Source: Pipra filicauda (lineage: Eukaryota; Chordata; Aves; Passeriformes; Pipridae). From it: a stretch of 64,000 nucleotides of DNA. The stretch lies in assembly GCF_003945595.2 (NCBI RefSeq), contig NW_024104622.1:62001-126000 (forward strand), given 5' to 3'. Shown here piece by piece: positions 32,530 through 45,592 of this stretch (the first letter of the stretch is position 1; every line of letters starts with the position of its first letter). A program made the translations under genes and the position numbers. Below the pieces are notes generated by a model. That model did not search any database, was not told the DNA's origin, and saw only the letters and a list, made by a program, of their open reading frames with translations.

Positions 32530-33711
32530 AGTCCACTGGGGAGAGGTTTTGAATCTTTGTGAACAAATTTTTTTTGTTCAAAACACCTTTAACTCTGCAC
32601 CAATTTTTAGCCACTGATTTCTGCCAAACTCTCTTTGACTGCCACATATTAATGGCCCCTTCAATCGAATTCTATATTAAATTATATTAGATAAATAGAG
32701 GTCGTGAATCATGGTCGTTTCACCCATAAAGTGCTTCAAGCAAGTCCACTTATAACATGTAGAGGCAGTTTTCCAAGCTTTTTAAAAGATTATATATGTT
32801 GGTCATATATTAACACTTCCAGATAGAGATTTTGGGATTTCTGAAGCCTTCTTTCAGCCTCGGGTGAATATGTTTGTACATATTTCTCCATCCATGTGCT
32901 TTACACATGCATACACATTTAATTCTGTTCCTTTTGTGAGCAACTGATCAGAACAAAAAGATGCCAAGGGCTGAAGAACTGATAAAAAATAAGGGTTTTT
33001 TTTCCACACTGGCTCAGGCTCTGGAGAAGTTCTCTATGAAGAATTAATTCTTTAACTGGTGTTTTGAGGGTCTTGCTCCTCCCTGATCACCTCCTGAGCT
33101 GCTGAGAGGTTGAGATCCCACGGTCCTTGAGATCCAAGTCCTTGTCACCAGAAGGAGGCCTTGGGAAATGAAATAGTTGACTTTTGATGATGAATGTTTT
33201 TACCAAAGGTTTCACTAATTGCTGAGCTATTAATGAGTAATCAACAATATAAGCTGTCAGCAGCAAAGAAGGAAAACAAGAGGCAGTAAATTACTCTTAC
33301 AGCTGCAAATCTGTTGCCTGCTGCTCCTCCTACCCCCAGCCCAGGCCCACCAGTTTTATGAAATCTGGAGACTCGCCATTTCTAGAATAAGTGTGATAAG
33401 AGAAAATATCAGATGGTGGTCAGAGGAGAATGATTGGGATAATAATAAGGAACTGGAAGAGTTACAGAACATGGTGTTGAAGGCTGCATAAGAATAAATT
33501 TCTGAAAATGGGATGGGGAAAAAAAATGTTGGATTTTTAGAAAGTAAAATAAAACAAGAGTGTAGCAAGGTACAAGCTGCTGGAATGGCAGCAGCATTTG
33601 CCATGATCAGTGCATTTTTTATTTTTCTCTACCTGAAAAAGGAGATTTTCTGTCACTTTAGCGACTTCTCCATTTGTTAAATTACAAAGATTAAAAACTA
33701 GTTGCTCTTAG

Positions 33712-33757
33712 CCTAAATAGCCTTAGTGCCACCCTAAATAGCCTTACTGCTAAGGCT
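33712..33757. repeat. 21-bp tandem duplication overlapping an inverted repeat
   Basis: CCTAAATAGCCTTAGTGCC starts at 33712 and again, as CCTAAATAGCCTTACTGC, at 33733 (period 21). The second copy continues into an inverted repeat AGCCTTA-CTGC-TAAGGCT at 33740-33757. Confidence 0.7.
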
Positions 33758-36700
33758 GGATGTGTGGAGACTAAAAGAGCTGCTAAAAGGTTACTTACAT
33801 TACTAATTACTATTTGTCATTAATGGCCAATCAGAGTGTGAAGAATGACTCTATATCTTTTCCTCCCATGACCTGTACTAGTGAGTCCCACTGGCTCTTT
33901 ACTGAGATGAAAGATTTTCCTTCAATCCATCTTAAATAACTACCCTGGTAATTTCCTGGAGGATCAGTCAGAGAGATTGAAGTTCTGTGTGTTCCTTTTC
34001 CTCTCAGTGTGAATTTGTGATACTTAGAATTTGTCTTCTGGGTTAGAAAAACCAGCTAAATGTAAAAAAAAAAGCTTGATAGGTTTTGATCTTGTTCACT
34101 TGGATGGTAAAGCAACATCTCTTCCCTGCTCATCTAAATAGAGGTTTCCGCACCTCACACAAGCAAAATCACAAGAATTCCATATAAAGCATCCGTGGCC
34201 AGGAAAAAAAGCCCAAATGGAGATTAGTTACCTCATCTTTCATCAGATGATAATGTGCTCCTTCTCCAAGACTTCCAACTCCCACACTTGCAAAAGGTGT
34301 TTTGTAGCATCAAAGACGAGCTGAGGGAATATAAGAACCAAATTTTGATTCGTAAACTCTTTCCAAGGCAAGGCTCTCCATGAACCCAAGCTGTCTGGAA
34401 GGATGACTCAAGGCTGACACTGGCCAACTCTAATTTTATCTGTTTGTCTTGCTTTGTGAGCAGTGTTGGTGTCTGGCTGAAAGCCTGATGAGAAGAGGTG
34501 ACTTGAGAATTTATAACAACTTATCTGCACGTCCTTCTGCACTTCTACTTCCACCTACAGGTGGCCAAAATGAGCTAAAAGCCACAGCTGGAGTTCCAAT
34601 ATCTCTAAGTTTATGTTGATGCTGTTTTAAATCACCAGGTAATTCTGGAAGGAGAACTGTAGGCCGTAATTTGTCTATCTGTGATGTGAAGGTGCACTAA
34701 TTCAGCCTCTCCATGGAGACTCCATGGAAAAGGGGGATTACAGACTGGTTGCCTCTTATCCAGATTTGCCTGGATGTAGTTCCCCATATACTGAATGGAC
34801 ACCTAAGTAAAGGATTTTGTCACAGTTCCTTCCCCAGAAGTCTCTTGGGTGCCTTAAATACCCTGCAGCCAAAATAAATGAAGCTACTAAGGGCTTCCCC
34901 AATAGAGAAACCACGAATTTTGTGTCTCTGAGTTTGTCTACCAACAGGGATTCCTCAATCCACCTCTTTTCTTTAGGACACACCAGATCTCTTCATTGTC
35001 TCTGCAGAAAGGAGATCCCTTTTCAGTTGATGTTTGCCTTGATCTCTGAAAGCCACTCCAAATCTCTTGTGGCTGATTCCACAGTCATTTCTGTGCTATA
35101 ATGTCTCCAAAGATGCTGAGGATGCTTCAAAACAGTATCTTCAGTTTTGATCACTTGCAACAAATAGGTGTCCTGGATGAAGGATGGGAAAAGGTTCCAC
35201 ACAAGATGGAGAACAAGGGGTGACACAAAGGAGATTTGATACATCCCTTCTTGTCTACAATTCTCTCAAGGTTTGAGTCCCTCCTGTAAATCCTGAACAG
35301 GGAATGAGGGGAAGAGCTTTTTTAGGTGCCAGTGGTGACGAGGGGAACAGACACTCCTGAAGGTTGGCAGAATGCTGACATTTGATAAGCTGCAGTAATG
35401 GAAAATTACAGATCTTGACCTCCCCTGGCACATCAGAGGACGTACCAGCATGGAACCATCCCAGGGGAGAGGAGCTGTGACTGCACCTGCCTCCAAAGGG
35501 GAAGGAGAGGACAAGCCTCATGGAGGGCTGGAATTCCTAATGCTGCCAGGACAGAGGGTGTCCTGTTGTCCTTGACTGGGGGTCACTGGGATGCTCTGCA
35601 CTGAAGTCTGAATTGTTTGTTCTTCCTGAGATAAATGCCCTTCTATAATGACTGTTTGTTGTGGCCCTTCCTGTCCAACACGTGATAAATACTACTGTTG
35701 TTCTATTTATTTAATTTTTTAATCCTCCCCAGTCACTTTAGAGTAAGTTGGGTGTTTAACCTGGCTCTGTTACATTTTCAGAGAAGTGGAGAATCAAAAC
35801 TGTGTCTCCTGTTCTTGTGCTGATGGTAGGGCTGTTCCAATGCTATAAACAATTTTTGCGAAGAGAAAGACTTCCTTACTGCATTTAGGAGAGTGTCCTA
35901 TTCCTGAATAGCCATTCAGAAACACCTCTCACTGCATAACATCTCTATCCACTTGTATCACTGATAATGTTTATTTTTGCCTCTAAAATCAGAACACATA
36001 TCCCCATGTTTGGTTTAGTTTTAGATTTATGCAATTACTGAATATGGCCATCGATTCAAGTGACCCTCTGACCCATTCCTTCTCACCTTGACTGTGGAGT
36101 CTTCTCTGATCTCGTTTTTTCCCTTTGATTACACTCATCAGTGGCCTTTTTGTGACAGTGAAAACAAAAGCTACGTGACAACAAGCCCAGGAAGACAGAA
36201 ATGAGCTGCTCTGTTCTTCCTAAGCCTCACTCTCATTGCTGAGCAGAAGAAGCAATCAATGGATTGCCTTCAGCTTGAGGAGTCTGAAAGAGGGCATCAG
36301 TGGGATTAGAGGGGTTTAGGGGTATTAGGATAATTGGTGGTGCTAATTTCCCATGCTGGAGACTTGCAGCTGAGTGAAGATGCTGCAGAGGGAAATGTAC
36401 TTTAGGACAAAGGAGAGGTGGCAGGATGATGCTCAGGAGGAGTAAAAAGATGCAGGAGTTAGAGTGGCAATATAAAAGGATCCCAGTGAAGCAAGATCTG
36501 TGGCTTTGGTGAAAAAAAGTGTCCTAGAATATGCCAGGTATAAGGCTGGGTGGAAAGTGGCAACCCAGGGTGGAGGAGGAGGAGGGGAGAGAGGAGTAAG
36601 GACTGAAGGCTCTGTCAGTAACTTGAGTTAAGGAGGGGAAGAGGAGGTACCACTGCCTTTTCTTAATACCTGGGGAAAGAACAACAAATCTCTGCCCTGT

Positions 36701-37021
36701 CTTGTTTGTGAGGAGGATCTGTAACCTGCTTGGATTATCTGATATCCCATGTGCACCTTGATCTCACCAAAGACTGAGAACAGGATCCACAAGTACCTGC
36801 CCATCTCCATACTGGGGCCATCAGAGCTTGAACAAAGCTGGGATTGTGAAGAGAAAACATGCAGAGACTGGAAAGAAAGAGTATGGATGAAAAATTTGAG
36901 GGAAGTGTTTCTATTGTCTCAGGACAGGATGGATCTGTAATCTTTGGGAGGTTGAAGATTATGTTGCTGACAGTGAAAAATGATGGAGGACGCAACGGGC
37001 TTCTGAGGGCTGCCCCATTGC

Positions 37022-37258
37022 CTGAACGTGTGTCAGGGGAGCTCCAGGTGGGATATTAGGAAAAAAGGGTGGTCAGGCACTGGAATGGGCTGCCCAGGGA
37101 AGTGGTGGACTCACCATCCCTGGAAGTGTTCAAGAAATGTGTGGATATGGTGTTTAGGGACATGGTTTACCTGTGGATCTGGCAGTGCTGGGTTAACAGC
37201 TGGGCTCGATCACCTTAGAGGTATTTTCCAACCTTAAGGATTCTATGATTCTATGAAT
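37022..37258 (+). mobile_element. CR1 LINE 3'-end fragment (CAACCTTAAGGATT-type tail)
   Basis: Contains TCAGGCACTGGAATGGGCTG, CCCAGGGAAGTGGTGGACTC, CATCCCTGGAAGTGTTCAAG, then TTTTCCAACCTTAAGGATTC and TATGATTCTATGA. The body differs from the GTGTCCCTGCCCATGG copies, so it is another subfamily. Confidence 0.95.
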
Positions 37259-40200
37259 TGTTTGAGCAGGGTGAAATAAATCTTTCCCTGGACGGGAAGA
37301 ACATGTTAAATGGGACCTGCAAGTCCTTTCCCACTTCAGTGTTCCTAACTCTGGAACTAATCCTTCCCTTTCCCGTTACGTGCAAAGATGACCTTGCACA
37401 AAAGAAAGCTCTTTACTGATTTCTTGCCTTCCCACTGGGTTCACATCAGTCTCTAAGTGACATCCTCCACCACTGTGTTCAGAAGCCCCCAGACTAGTTA
37501 AAAATCAGTGAACTGGAGCTTTGGAGATTGGTTATGGGCTGAGCTGTCAACTCAGAGTGATATTAGAACCTTTCTCAGGTGCCTGCTTGGTCAGTCTTGC
37601 CCTTGTACAGACAAACATTATCCCCCAGGTCAGGTTTTCCTTAGTAGTGTTAAATTTGGTCAGTTTAGGACCATCAAAATATTTTCTGCTAAAAAAATAA
37701 CCAATGCTGTGGCCCAGTCATTAGATTTTTAAACAATCCATCTTTCCTCTTGCTGTTTTACTGTGGTGCATTGTACTTTTGTGGCTTGTAGGGGTTTTCT
37801 TCAGCGGAAACCTTTGTTTTTGAAGACTTCCTGTGGTGCACAGAGCAAATTTTTAGTGGACCCTCCACTGCTGCATAATGCCAGATATAGAGTAGACCAT
37901 GAATTGTAACCTTCAAGCCCTTTGAGTGTGTTTTTCCTTTTAATATTAAGAACGGTAGAAACTTCGGAGCCAGCTTTTGTCACTCAGTCCCCAGAAACGC
38001 TCCTGTGAGCTCCTCACCTGAAAGAGTTCAGCAAATAGCTGGTTAAATCCTGCAGAGGGATGAAAAACTGTCTTAAACAAGAGCCACAAATGCTGAAACT
38101 TTGTGAGCAGAACTTCTCTGCCTCCATCTTCGGGGGAGTGAGAAGGACAGGGTATGATTAACTTATGAAGTGCTCACCGAGGCGGTGCTTGAGCTCCAAC
38201 AGGCCCTTGTGAAGATGGGAACTGCCAGGACATGAATTTTTAACGCCTGGGCTGCATTAAGATCTTAAACGTGATGGGGACTAAACTTAGAGCCTGAACT
38301 CGGCTGCTATTTGTGGCACAAGCCAGAGATGGGTTTAGAGGGAAAGCAGTGGAGTGATTTTTAAGGAGCTCTTGTGGCAGGGAAAGCTCCACCAGTTTCG
38401 GGTGTCAGTCCAAACCAGACTATTTCTGGGTCTCTGCCCGGGGTCCCCACAAAGCTAATTCTGGTTTTGCCTTTAAATGCTTTGTTTCCATCCATCACTG
38501 CATTCACCTTCACTCCTGATGGTCTGTCCTCACCCACCCTCATGAGATCCTTCCTTCTCCCAGGCCACTCATCCTGTGTTGGCTGCTGGTCCCTTCTCTT
38601 CCCTGCTCTGCACACACTCCCCCTCCCTGCCATCCTCAGCAGGAAAACTCCTCTGCTGTGAAACCAGGAGCTGGCACTGGAGGGAAACAGCACCGAGCAA
38701 CTCGAGTTCTGTGGGAGATGGCCAGCTGGAGGCTGCCATGGCAACAGCTGGATTTCCTCCATCCCTCTCACCCTGCTTCCCTGCTGGTTATATTAAAACA
38801 ACAGCAAAAATAACAGTTACAGGGAATCAAAGAACCCTCATCCCCAACAAAATCACCTGGCCTTGTTATATGTTTCCCTGTGCAAATCCCTGCCATCCTT
38901 GCTGCTGGCACAACAATACTGTGGCTGTTTCTTGTACATGGTGGGCAAAAAAAGGGGTTGGTTTGCTTCCCCTTGATGGGGAAGATCTTTCTCTGTGCTT
39001 CTTCTTCTGTAGTCTTTGAGCTGAGTGACAGAGCTGTGGGCAAAAAATGTCTTTAGGGATGACCATGACTTTTTGGGGCAGAGTCACCTGGGAGGATCTG
39101 GGGTTTGGTTCCAGGAGAGGTTCCAGTGGTGCTGTTTGTGCTGTGACAACTCAGAAGACAAGTCCAGTTTTTTGTCACGGGGTTATTCCATCAGTTGTCA
39201 TCATCCTACATATGCACACAAATATGTGGAAGTTCTACTTGGCATTACCCAGCACAGGTGAGATGTTGACTTACTGTATGTCCCAAACTCAGGAAGAATC
39301 TGACTGGTTTGCATCCTCCAGGGGTCCTCCTTCATCTCTCTGTGTATTTTTTTTTAAAGAGAAGGCCCATGTGCTTTTTTCTCTCTCTTCCCTTTTTGGC
39401 TCTTTGCATTGGGAAACACCAAAATTGCATGGAACACAAAGTGGAGAAGAAATTCCCCTGGATAAACAGGAAGTTCACTCCAATTGCAGATAGTTCAGGC
39501 TGTGCTGCCATATCACAGACCCATTTATTCCCATCATTCCCTGCCTGGCACGGCTCCCTTAAGTGGTGGAATGTTCTTCCAGGGTCTGCTCACTACCAAA
39601 ACTAGAGAGCTGCAGGAACCATTGTACTCCAGATATGGAGGACATGCAGATCCCTGTAAAAACCCAGGTGGGCTGGCATCCCACCTCTGACAGTAGCCAC
39701 AATTGGTCCCTTCACAGACAGACAACAGATTCCATCTCATTCTTTAAAAATTATATGCTGAACTTAATCACTGAAGCACAAGGATGGAAATTCCTTCCCT
39801 GAGCCTGCCAGCAGTGATAATAAACTTGAGTTTTTTCATTCCTTCGTATGTCTCCAAGCTCACTCCACACTTAACATATCCCCAGGGACTTTCCTTCAGA
39901 CTGGAGGCCTTGAATTGTCACAGCAGGTCAGATTTGGGAAGTCTTCAACCTTGATTTCTGAATGAAGCAGCATCTAAGAGACAACTGAGCAGCTGTAGCA
40001 GCAGAGTGGCTCTGTCCTAGTCAGTGAACCTCCAGCACTGGATATCATCTGGGAATATAACCCATGGACAGCCAGGCTTGTGATGCAGTCAAAAAATTGT
40101 TCTCCTCGTACCAAGATGCCCTGGCTCTCCTTGAGTCCCAGCCTGAACAAATTTTCAGGTGGATGCTGCTGAGATGTTTGAGTGAACAAAACCCTCTGTC

Positions 40201-40949
40201 CCCCAAAAAAGGACTCAGCCCCGTTAGCAGCTAAAGCATCAAAGAAGCAAGGAGTGATAGGCACATACACAGGAGGATAAAGTGTATTTGGGGCAAGGAA
40301 GCTGAATTTCAGCTTTATCTTGAGGATATCAGACTGCTGAGCTCCCATATCCTCACTTAGTTTCACGCTGTTTGTTTTTCTCCCCCCCTCCCTTCTCCTC
40401 GACAATTAACTTTGCAATTAGACTTAATTATATTCAGTAGCTACTGAATGTGTCCTCTGCCCCAGTTGCTGCTGATGGAGAAGTGCAGCAGTGGAGGTGA
40501 AAGATGCACAGTCAGCTCAGCAGAGCGTTCAGCAGTGATTCACACGTCCCCTGCACGGGTGAGAACAGGGATCTCTCCCAAATCCTCGGTCTTGTGATTT
40601 ACTCATCCTCTTTCTCCCACAGCATTTCACCTTTCTGTCTCAGGTGTCAAGCAACTGCTCTTAAATGTCAGGGAAACCTGGAAGGATCCCTTGAGGGGTG
40701 TTTTCTTTCCCACCATAGGTGGCAAGTCTCAGGACAGTATTATGCAACCAGAAAGCTGGTTTTGGAATGAATCATAAACCCAAGGTGCAGTCTTTGTTAG
40801 GAGAACGTGATGTCCCTGCTCTCTCAGTCTCCAGGGCACACAGAGATCACCTCTGAAGCTGGCAGACCTCAAAGCCAAGTTTTGTAAAAGGTCTTTCAGT
40901 GCCAAGTATCTTCTGGTGTTATTTGACTCTAAAGTGTCCAGAAACCCAG
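37259..40949. other. non-coding stretch
   Basis: No gene recognised. The minus-strand frames at 38361-38771 and 39974-40405 lack any domain I know. Sequence at 40400-40450 contains AATTAACTTTGCAATTAGAC/TTAATTATATTC words that may be homeodomain-rich. Confidence 0.55.
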
Positions 40950-41634
40950 TACCCAATAATACTCTTGGGGTATCAGAGAAGGACTTGGTGCTGGTGGATG
41001 AGAGGCTGGGCATGACCTGACAATGTGCACTGGCATCCCAAAAAGCCAAATGTGTCCTGGGCTGCATCCAAAGCAGTGTGGGCAGCAGGTGAGGGAGCAT
41101 TTTTGCCCCTCCAGTCTAGTGAGACCCCCACCTGCAGAGCTGCCTCCAGCTCTGGGGTCCCAGCACAGGAAGGACATGGAGCTGTTGGAGCGAGTCCAGA
41201 GGAGGCCCCAGGGTGATCAGAGGGATGGAGCAGCTCCACTGGGAGGAAAGGCTGAGAGAGTTGGGATTGTTCAGCCTGGAAAAGGTTTCAGGGTGACTTA
41301 ATTGCAGCCTTCCAGTATGTGAAGGGAGACGATGAGAAAGATGGAGAGGGACTTTTTCCAAGAGCACATAGTGACAGGACAAGGGGAAATGCCTTCAAAC
41401 TGGCAGAGAGCAGGTTTAGATCAGATATTAGGAAAAAAAATCCTTTACTCTGAGGGTGGTGAGGCCCCGGCACAGTTTTCCAAATGTCCCATCCCTGGAG
41501 AGTTCAAAGCCAGTCTGGATGAGGTTCTGAGTGACCTGGTCTAGTGGAAGGTGTCTCTGCCCAAGGCAGGGGACTGGAAGGAGATGATCTTCAAAGTCCC
41601 TTCCAACCCAAACCATTCTATGATTCTATGATTG
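40950..41634 (+). mobile_element. long CR1 LINE fragment with reverse-transcriptase C-terminal relic
   Basis: At about 685 bp it is among the three longest copies here. It starts near GAGAAGGACTTGGTGCTGGT, followed by GATGAGAGGCTGGGCATGAC and CTGGGCTGCATCCAAAGCAG, and ends with TTCCAACCCAAACCATTCTA and TGATTCTATGATT. The frame ending at 41544 closes with FKASLDEVLSDLV and a stop, matching the C-terminus of the CR1 ORF2 protein. Frameshifts upstream show that it is inactive. The 5' boundary is approximate because the sequence left of 40950 no longer resembles CR1. Confidence 0.95.
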
Positions 41635-42154
41635 GTATTATCAGTGCCCTTCCTCTGCTCTGGGTAAATGGCATTGTATAAAGAATGTACATGTGTTCAT
41701 GTTGTCTTTTGTCCAATATCCAGTTTCACATCCTGTATCAGTACCTGAGATATCAACTACTTCATCAGTCAACAACTTATCTACTAGCACAGTATATGTT
41801 AGATGGCTTTGTGACTGTTAGATGACTTTAATTTCCTCTTGGGAGATACATGGCAGTTTTCTTCAGGGAGGACGGGGTGAGAAGTCGTTTTTCCAACTTA
41901 TGATGCAAAGTGGGGGTTGCTGCACCTCTGGGAAAGAAGCATTTTGGTTCAGCACAGCTCTGTGTGGAAGCTGCTGTGAGGGGCAAGTGGTTTGCAAAAT
42001 CTGGGTACAGAGAACCTTTGAAGTAGACGTTTAAGGTGTTGCATGAAAAGTATATTTGTTGATAGGAAGTTTTTATTGCTGCAGGTCTATCTGAAGAAAT
42101 AAATAAATATGGGTGATCCTTGGTTTTAGATTCCCCCAAGTCCACAAAATCTGT
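41635..42154. other. non-coding stretch between CR1 copies
   Basis: Unique sequence. Nothing else recognised. Confidence 0.6.
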
Positions 42155-42200
42155 GTGTTGGTCTAGTTGACCTTTAAATGTCCCTTCCAACTCAAACCCA
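42155..42200 (+). mobile_element. very short CR1 3' tail
   Basis: GTCTAGTTGACCTTTAAATG followed by TCCCTTCCAACTCAAACCCA is a left-to-right CR1 end without its 8-bp repeats. It is immediately followed by a CR1 copy in the opposite orientation. Confidence 0.75.
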
Positions 42201-42204
42201 AAAT

Positions 42205-42354
42205 GAATCATAGAATATAATTAGAGAATTATTTGGGTTGGAAGGGTCCTTAAAGATCATCTTGTTGCAACCCCCCACCATGGGCAGGGATACCCCCCCC
42301 GAATCATATTTTTCAGGGCCCCATCCAGCTTGGCCTTGAGCACTTCCAGGGTTA
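42205..42354 (-). mobile_element. CR1 LINE 3'-end fragment
   Basis: AATCATAGAATATAATTAGA, ATTATTTGGGTTGGAAGGGT, then AAGATCATCTTGTTGCAACC and a CATGGGCAGGGATACC block, ending at TTGAGCACTTCCAGGG. It forms a tail-to-tail pair with the preceding fragment. Confidence 0.93.
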
Positions 42355-43228
42355 AAATAATTTTAAAATAACAATGGCCATTGAATAGGAGAAAGGAGGT
42401 TTTGCTGTGAACATCAATCTGCTTCAGATGAGGTTTGCAAACTGCTTTGCTTCCTTTATAAGCATAATCTCCTGATTTTGAAGGAGGGTGAAGTTGTTTC
42501 TCTGCTTTTCTGGATCAAAGCCTTCATTCCTGGAGGACTGATACTTTTATAGCCAAAAGGCAAGTAATATTCCCTGCAGTAAGGCAGAGACCTCATTTTC
42601 TCCCAGGAAATAGTCTCCTAAAGACAAGGCTGGAAGTTGGAGTAACAGCAAACTGAAGCAGCAGCCCTTGAGTGCCCGACTGTGCTTGTTCCGTGAACAA
42701 AGAACTTCATCATCTTGGGCTGCCAATGTGAATTAATTTTTAATGCATAATACCTCCCTCACCACTGTTTCTAGCTGCAACTTAACTAAACAAAGCATCT
42801 CTCGAGATAAAAAGTCAAAAATCGCAGCCTTTGGGTCAATTTGCTGGGAGCAGAGACATCACTCAGACACAGAACGTTGACCAAGTGCTTCCTTGGGTAC
42901 TTTATTTGGGGAACCTCGAGGGAAAGCTGAAACCTTCCACCTGCCTGGGGAGAAATTGTGCTCAGGAAGATGAGGACCTGGTTCTTCCCAAAGAAACAGT
43001 CCCTTCTCGCTTCCAATTAGGCAGTTCATATCCTGCATTGTCAGAAAGACAAGTCATTGGTGGAGAACGTAGAAATTCCCATCCTGTTGCTCCCTCCTCA
43101 TCCCCTGCTGTGAGTGAAAACTTGATTCTTGCTGAGAACTTCTCTTTTCTTTTTGTCTCTTCTCCCTGATCTTATTTATTTATTCCCGTGCCTTAGCAAT
43201 TAAAACATTGCGTCTGGCAAAAGTATTC

Positions 43229-43243
43229 AAAAAAAAAAAAAAA
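43229..43243. repeat. poly(A) run
   Basis: Fifteen A residues followed by GGAGAG. Confidence 0.85.
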
Positions 43244-43709
43244 GGAGAGAAATACCCAAAATGTAACCACCCCACGTCACCAGAGGAAAAGAAAGGCTGG
43301 GATTTCCATAAATAAGGCAGAAGTTCATGAATAATTCAAACCAGAAGATACTTGTTATTGTAAAGAGTTATCACAGCTAATTATAGTCTATAGCTATCGC
43401 TCCCCCCAAAGCTCTGGCATTGATCACTGCAGGACATGCCAAATATTTCACCAAAACAAAATATTGTGCTCCATAGTTCCCTGATCATCAGCAGGTCTTT
43501 TCCTAAGAGATTTTGCTGCTCTTCGGTGGCTTTTACCCTTCCATCATGGTTGGAAAGAAATTAAAAAGACCTTTCACTCAACAGATTTGTTCATCTCTAT
43601 TAGTCCAATTGTTCCCTGCAGACCTTTCCCAGTGTTGTTCCAACTCCCCTGGCACAGAAAGGGCTCAGGCCTCCACTGTTCCAAAAAAACAGGGACTATA
43701 TTTCTAAGA

Positions 43710-43791
43710 TTTTTTTCCTTTTCCTTTTTCTTTTTTTTTTTTTAAATTCTGATTTCTTTTTAATATTCTGATTTTATTTTTTTTTAAATCT
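43710..43791. repeat. T-rich low-complexity tract
   Basis: Runs of 6-13 T separated by CC, AAATTCTGATT and similar short spacers. Confidence 0.85.
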
Positions 43792-45543
43792 ATCTGCATT
43801 CTCCTCAAAAAAGACTTGCATCCTGCAATGAGATGAGGAGTTAAGCACATTGCAGAGTAACATCTTTCAGGAAATGTGGCTTCTCTGTTGGTTTTCCTTT
43901 CAGATTTCCCTGTGAGCTGCAAGATTTCTGGGTTTGGATATGACTTTACTAGTTTTAGACTATTGGCAAGCGGCAGATGTTGACTAGACATGAGCTTGGA
44001 ACTGGAGATGTTTAAGGAATGAGCTCCAGAAAATCAGAATATGCCAAAAGAACTGCCTGTAAAAGGAATTTTAATGAGAATATTAATCATGAAACTCAGC
44101 AAAGAAAGTAAAATAATGTAATCGAAATATTTCACAAGAGAAATGCAAAGGCAGTATTATTTCTATAAAATTGACAGACAGGGAGGAAAATTACTGATAT
44201 CTTTAGAAGTCTGAAGACACTAAGGAAGGATAACAGATGGCCAGCCTGGTAGGAGTAAATCTTTCCCAAGCTTCAGATATTAAGTTGCAAGGAAATGAGG
44301 GTGTTTTTTACCTGCAAGTGGGAACCTCAGCGTGAACACGAGTCCAGAGCCAACAAAACTTTGCTCCGGGGAAGAAATCACTTATGGTCCAGTCTCTGAC
44401 ATAAGATTTACAGTGTGTTGTATCACTGCAAATAGTTGTTGTCCTTGGTCAGACTAAATCTAACTTCCAGACTATTTTGAAATATGAATCAATGTGATAT
44501 TGCTGCGTGGAAGAGGTAGGAGGTTTTTTTTCCCTTCTACACTCGCCCATATCTTTAATTCCTATTCCCCTGACATCTAACTTTGCCTGAAACTATAAGG
44601 CATAAAATTTGCGTTCCTAAAAATCTACGGAGAAGTCTCTAAAAAAATCTAGTGTTTTTATTTTGATCATTCCTACTTCCATAGAGCACAATTCCGCTCA
44701 TTAATTTTCTTGGAGATCTTCAGATAAAGCAAAGAGTTTTTAAATGCCTGTACAGCCCATTTTATGGGCTTGCTGCATCAATTTGTCTCTTAGATCACCC
44801 TAAGAGGTCTGCTAAGGGGCAAAGAGTTTTTGGCTCTGTTTCAAGCTCCTCTGAATGCAAGAAAAGCCCTTGGTGTATCTGTATTGCTCTGCAGGGTTGG
44901 CACTGGAGCAGCATTAACAGGGTGTGCTCCACATTTCACCCTCTTCCACCCTCGTGGGAATTCTTTTGGGTGTTGGAAGGAGCCCCCCAGGTGAATTTCT
45001 GCTGCACATGGGGCACACAGGTACCTGGAATTACCTAAACCCTACATTTGGTTGAGCTTCCAAGAAGACAGGTAGGCAGGTGTGGTCTTGAAGGCAAGTA
45101 GGAGTCACCCTTATGTGCAGGAACAGAAATGGTCTCTTCACCTTCCCTGACTTAACTCATCAAGCCCTTACTTACATTAGTTGTGATGGGGGAGACAAAT
45201 GAGATAAATGAAGTAGGTTAGATCCCTTCCAGATTTTAATTCAAATTATTTCACACTGAGAACTCTATTTCATAGCTATATCCCTATTTGAAGAATAAAA
45301 AGGAAATAACCTCCAAAATGTTTTACAGAGGAGATAATCTGAGCAGTGACTGGCTTTTTTCCTTTTTTTTGGGTAGGGAGAAATCACAGTATTGCAGGGA
45401 GGAGAGGAAAACTGGGCATGCATTTTACATGACCAGGTTATTTGAGAACACGACAGCTCTAACGAGAGAGAGAGATCATCTTGCTTGTGGCTGTACAGAG
45501 TGGAGGTCAGACAGCTCTGAATTAGCAGAGTCATTAATATTCT

Positions 45544-45592
45544 ACTACAACATAGAGCTGGAAGGGACCTTCTAGGTCACCAAGCCAACCAT
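45544..45592 (-). mobile_element. short degraded CR1 3'-end fragment
   Basis: ACATAGAGCTGGAAGGGACC then TTCTAGGTCACCAAGCCAAC resembles the reverse complement of a CR1 end. The 8-bp tail is mostly lost. Confidence 0.65.

Larger units (their letters stand above)
31803..37021. other. long AT-rich non-coding stretch
   Basis: 5.2 kb without a CR1 copy, the longest CR1-free run in the downstream part. The segment 32590-32930 (AATTCTATATTAAATTATAT, GGTCGTGAATCATGGTCGTT, GATTATATATGTTGGTCATA) and several ATTAATGA-type words look like unique regulatory DNA. A 21-bp tandem duplication occurs at 33712-33750. No exon is supported. Confidence 0.5.
42355..45543. other. AT-rich non-coding stretch
   Basis: No exon. 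Unique-looking segments at 42650-42830 and 43980-44200 contain clustered homeodomain-like words (GAATTAATTTTTAATGCAT; TTTTAATGAGAATATTAATC). An A run lies at 43230-43243 and a T-rich tract at 43710-43790. A short inverted repeat AGCCCAT-TTT-ATGGGCT lies at 44754-44770. Confidence 0.5.

Noticed and set aside
39974..40405. 143-codon minus-strand frame considered as a retroviral or pseudogene remnant
   Set aside because: No motif of reverse transcriptase, protease, envelope or any cellular family could be recognised, and no flanking repeats were seen.
40973..41382. Overlapping minus-strand frames of 82-123 codons
   Set aside because: These are antisense shadows of the long + strand CR1 copy.
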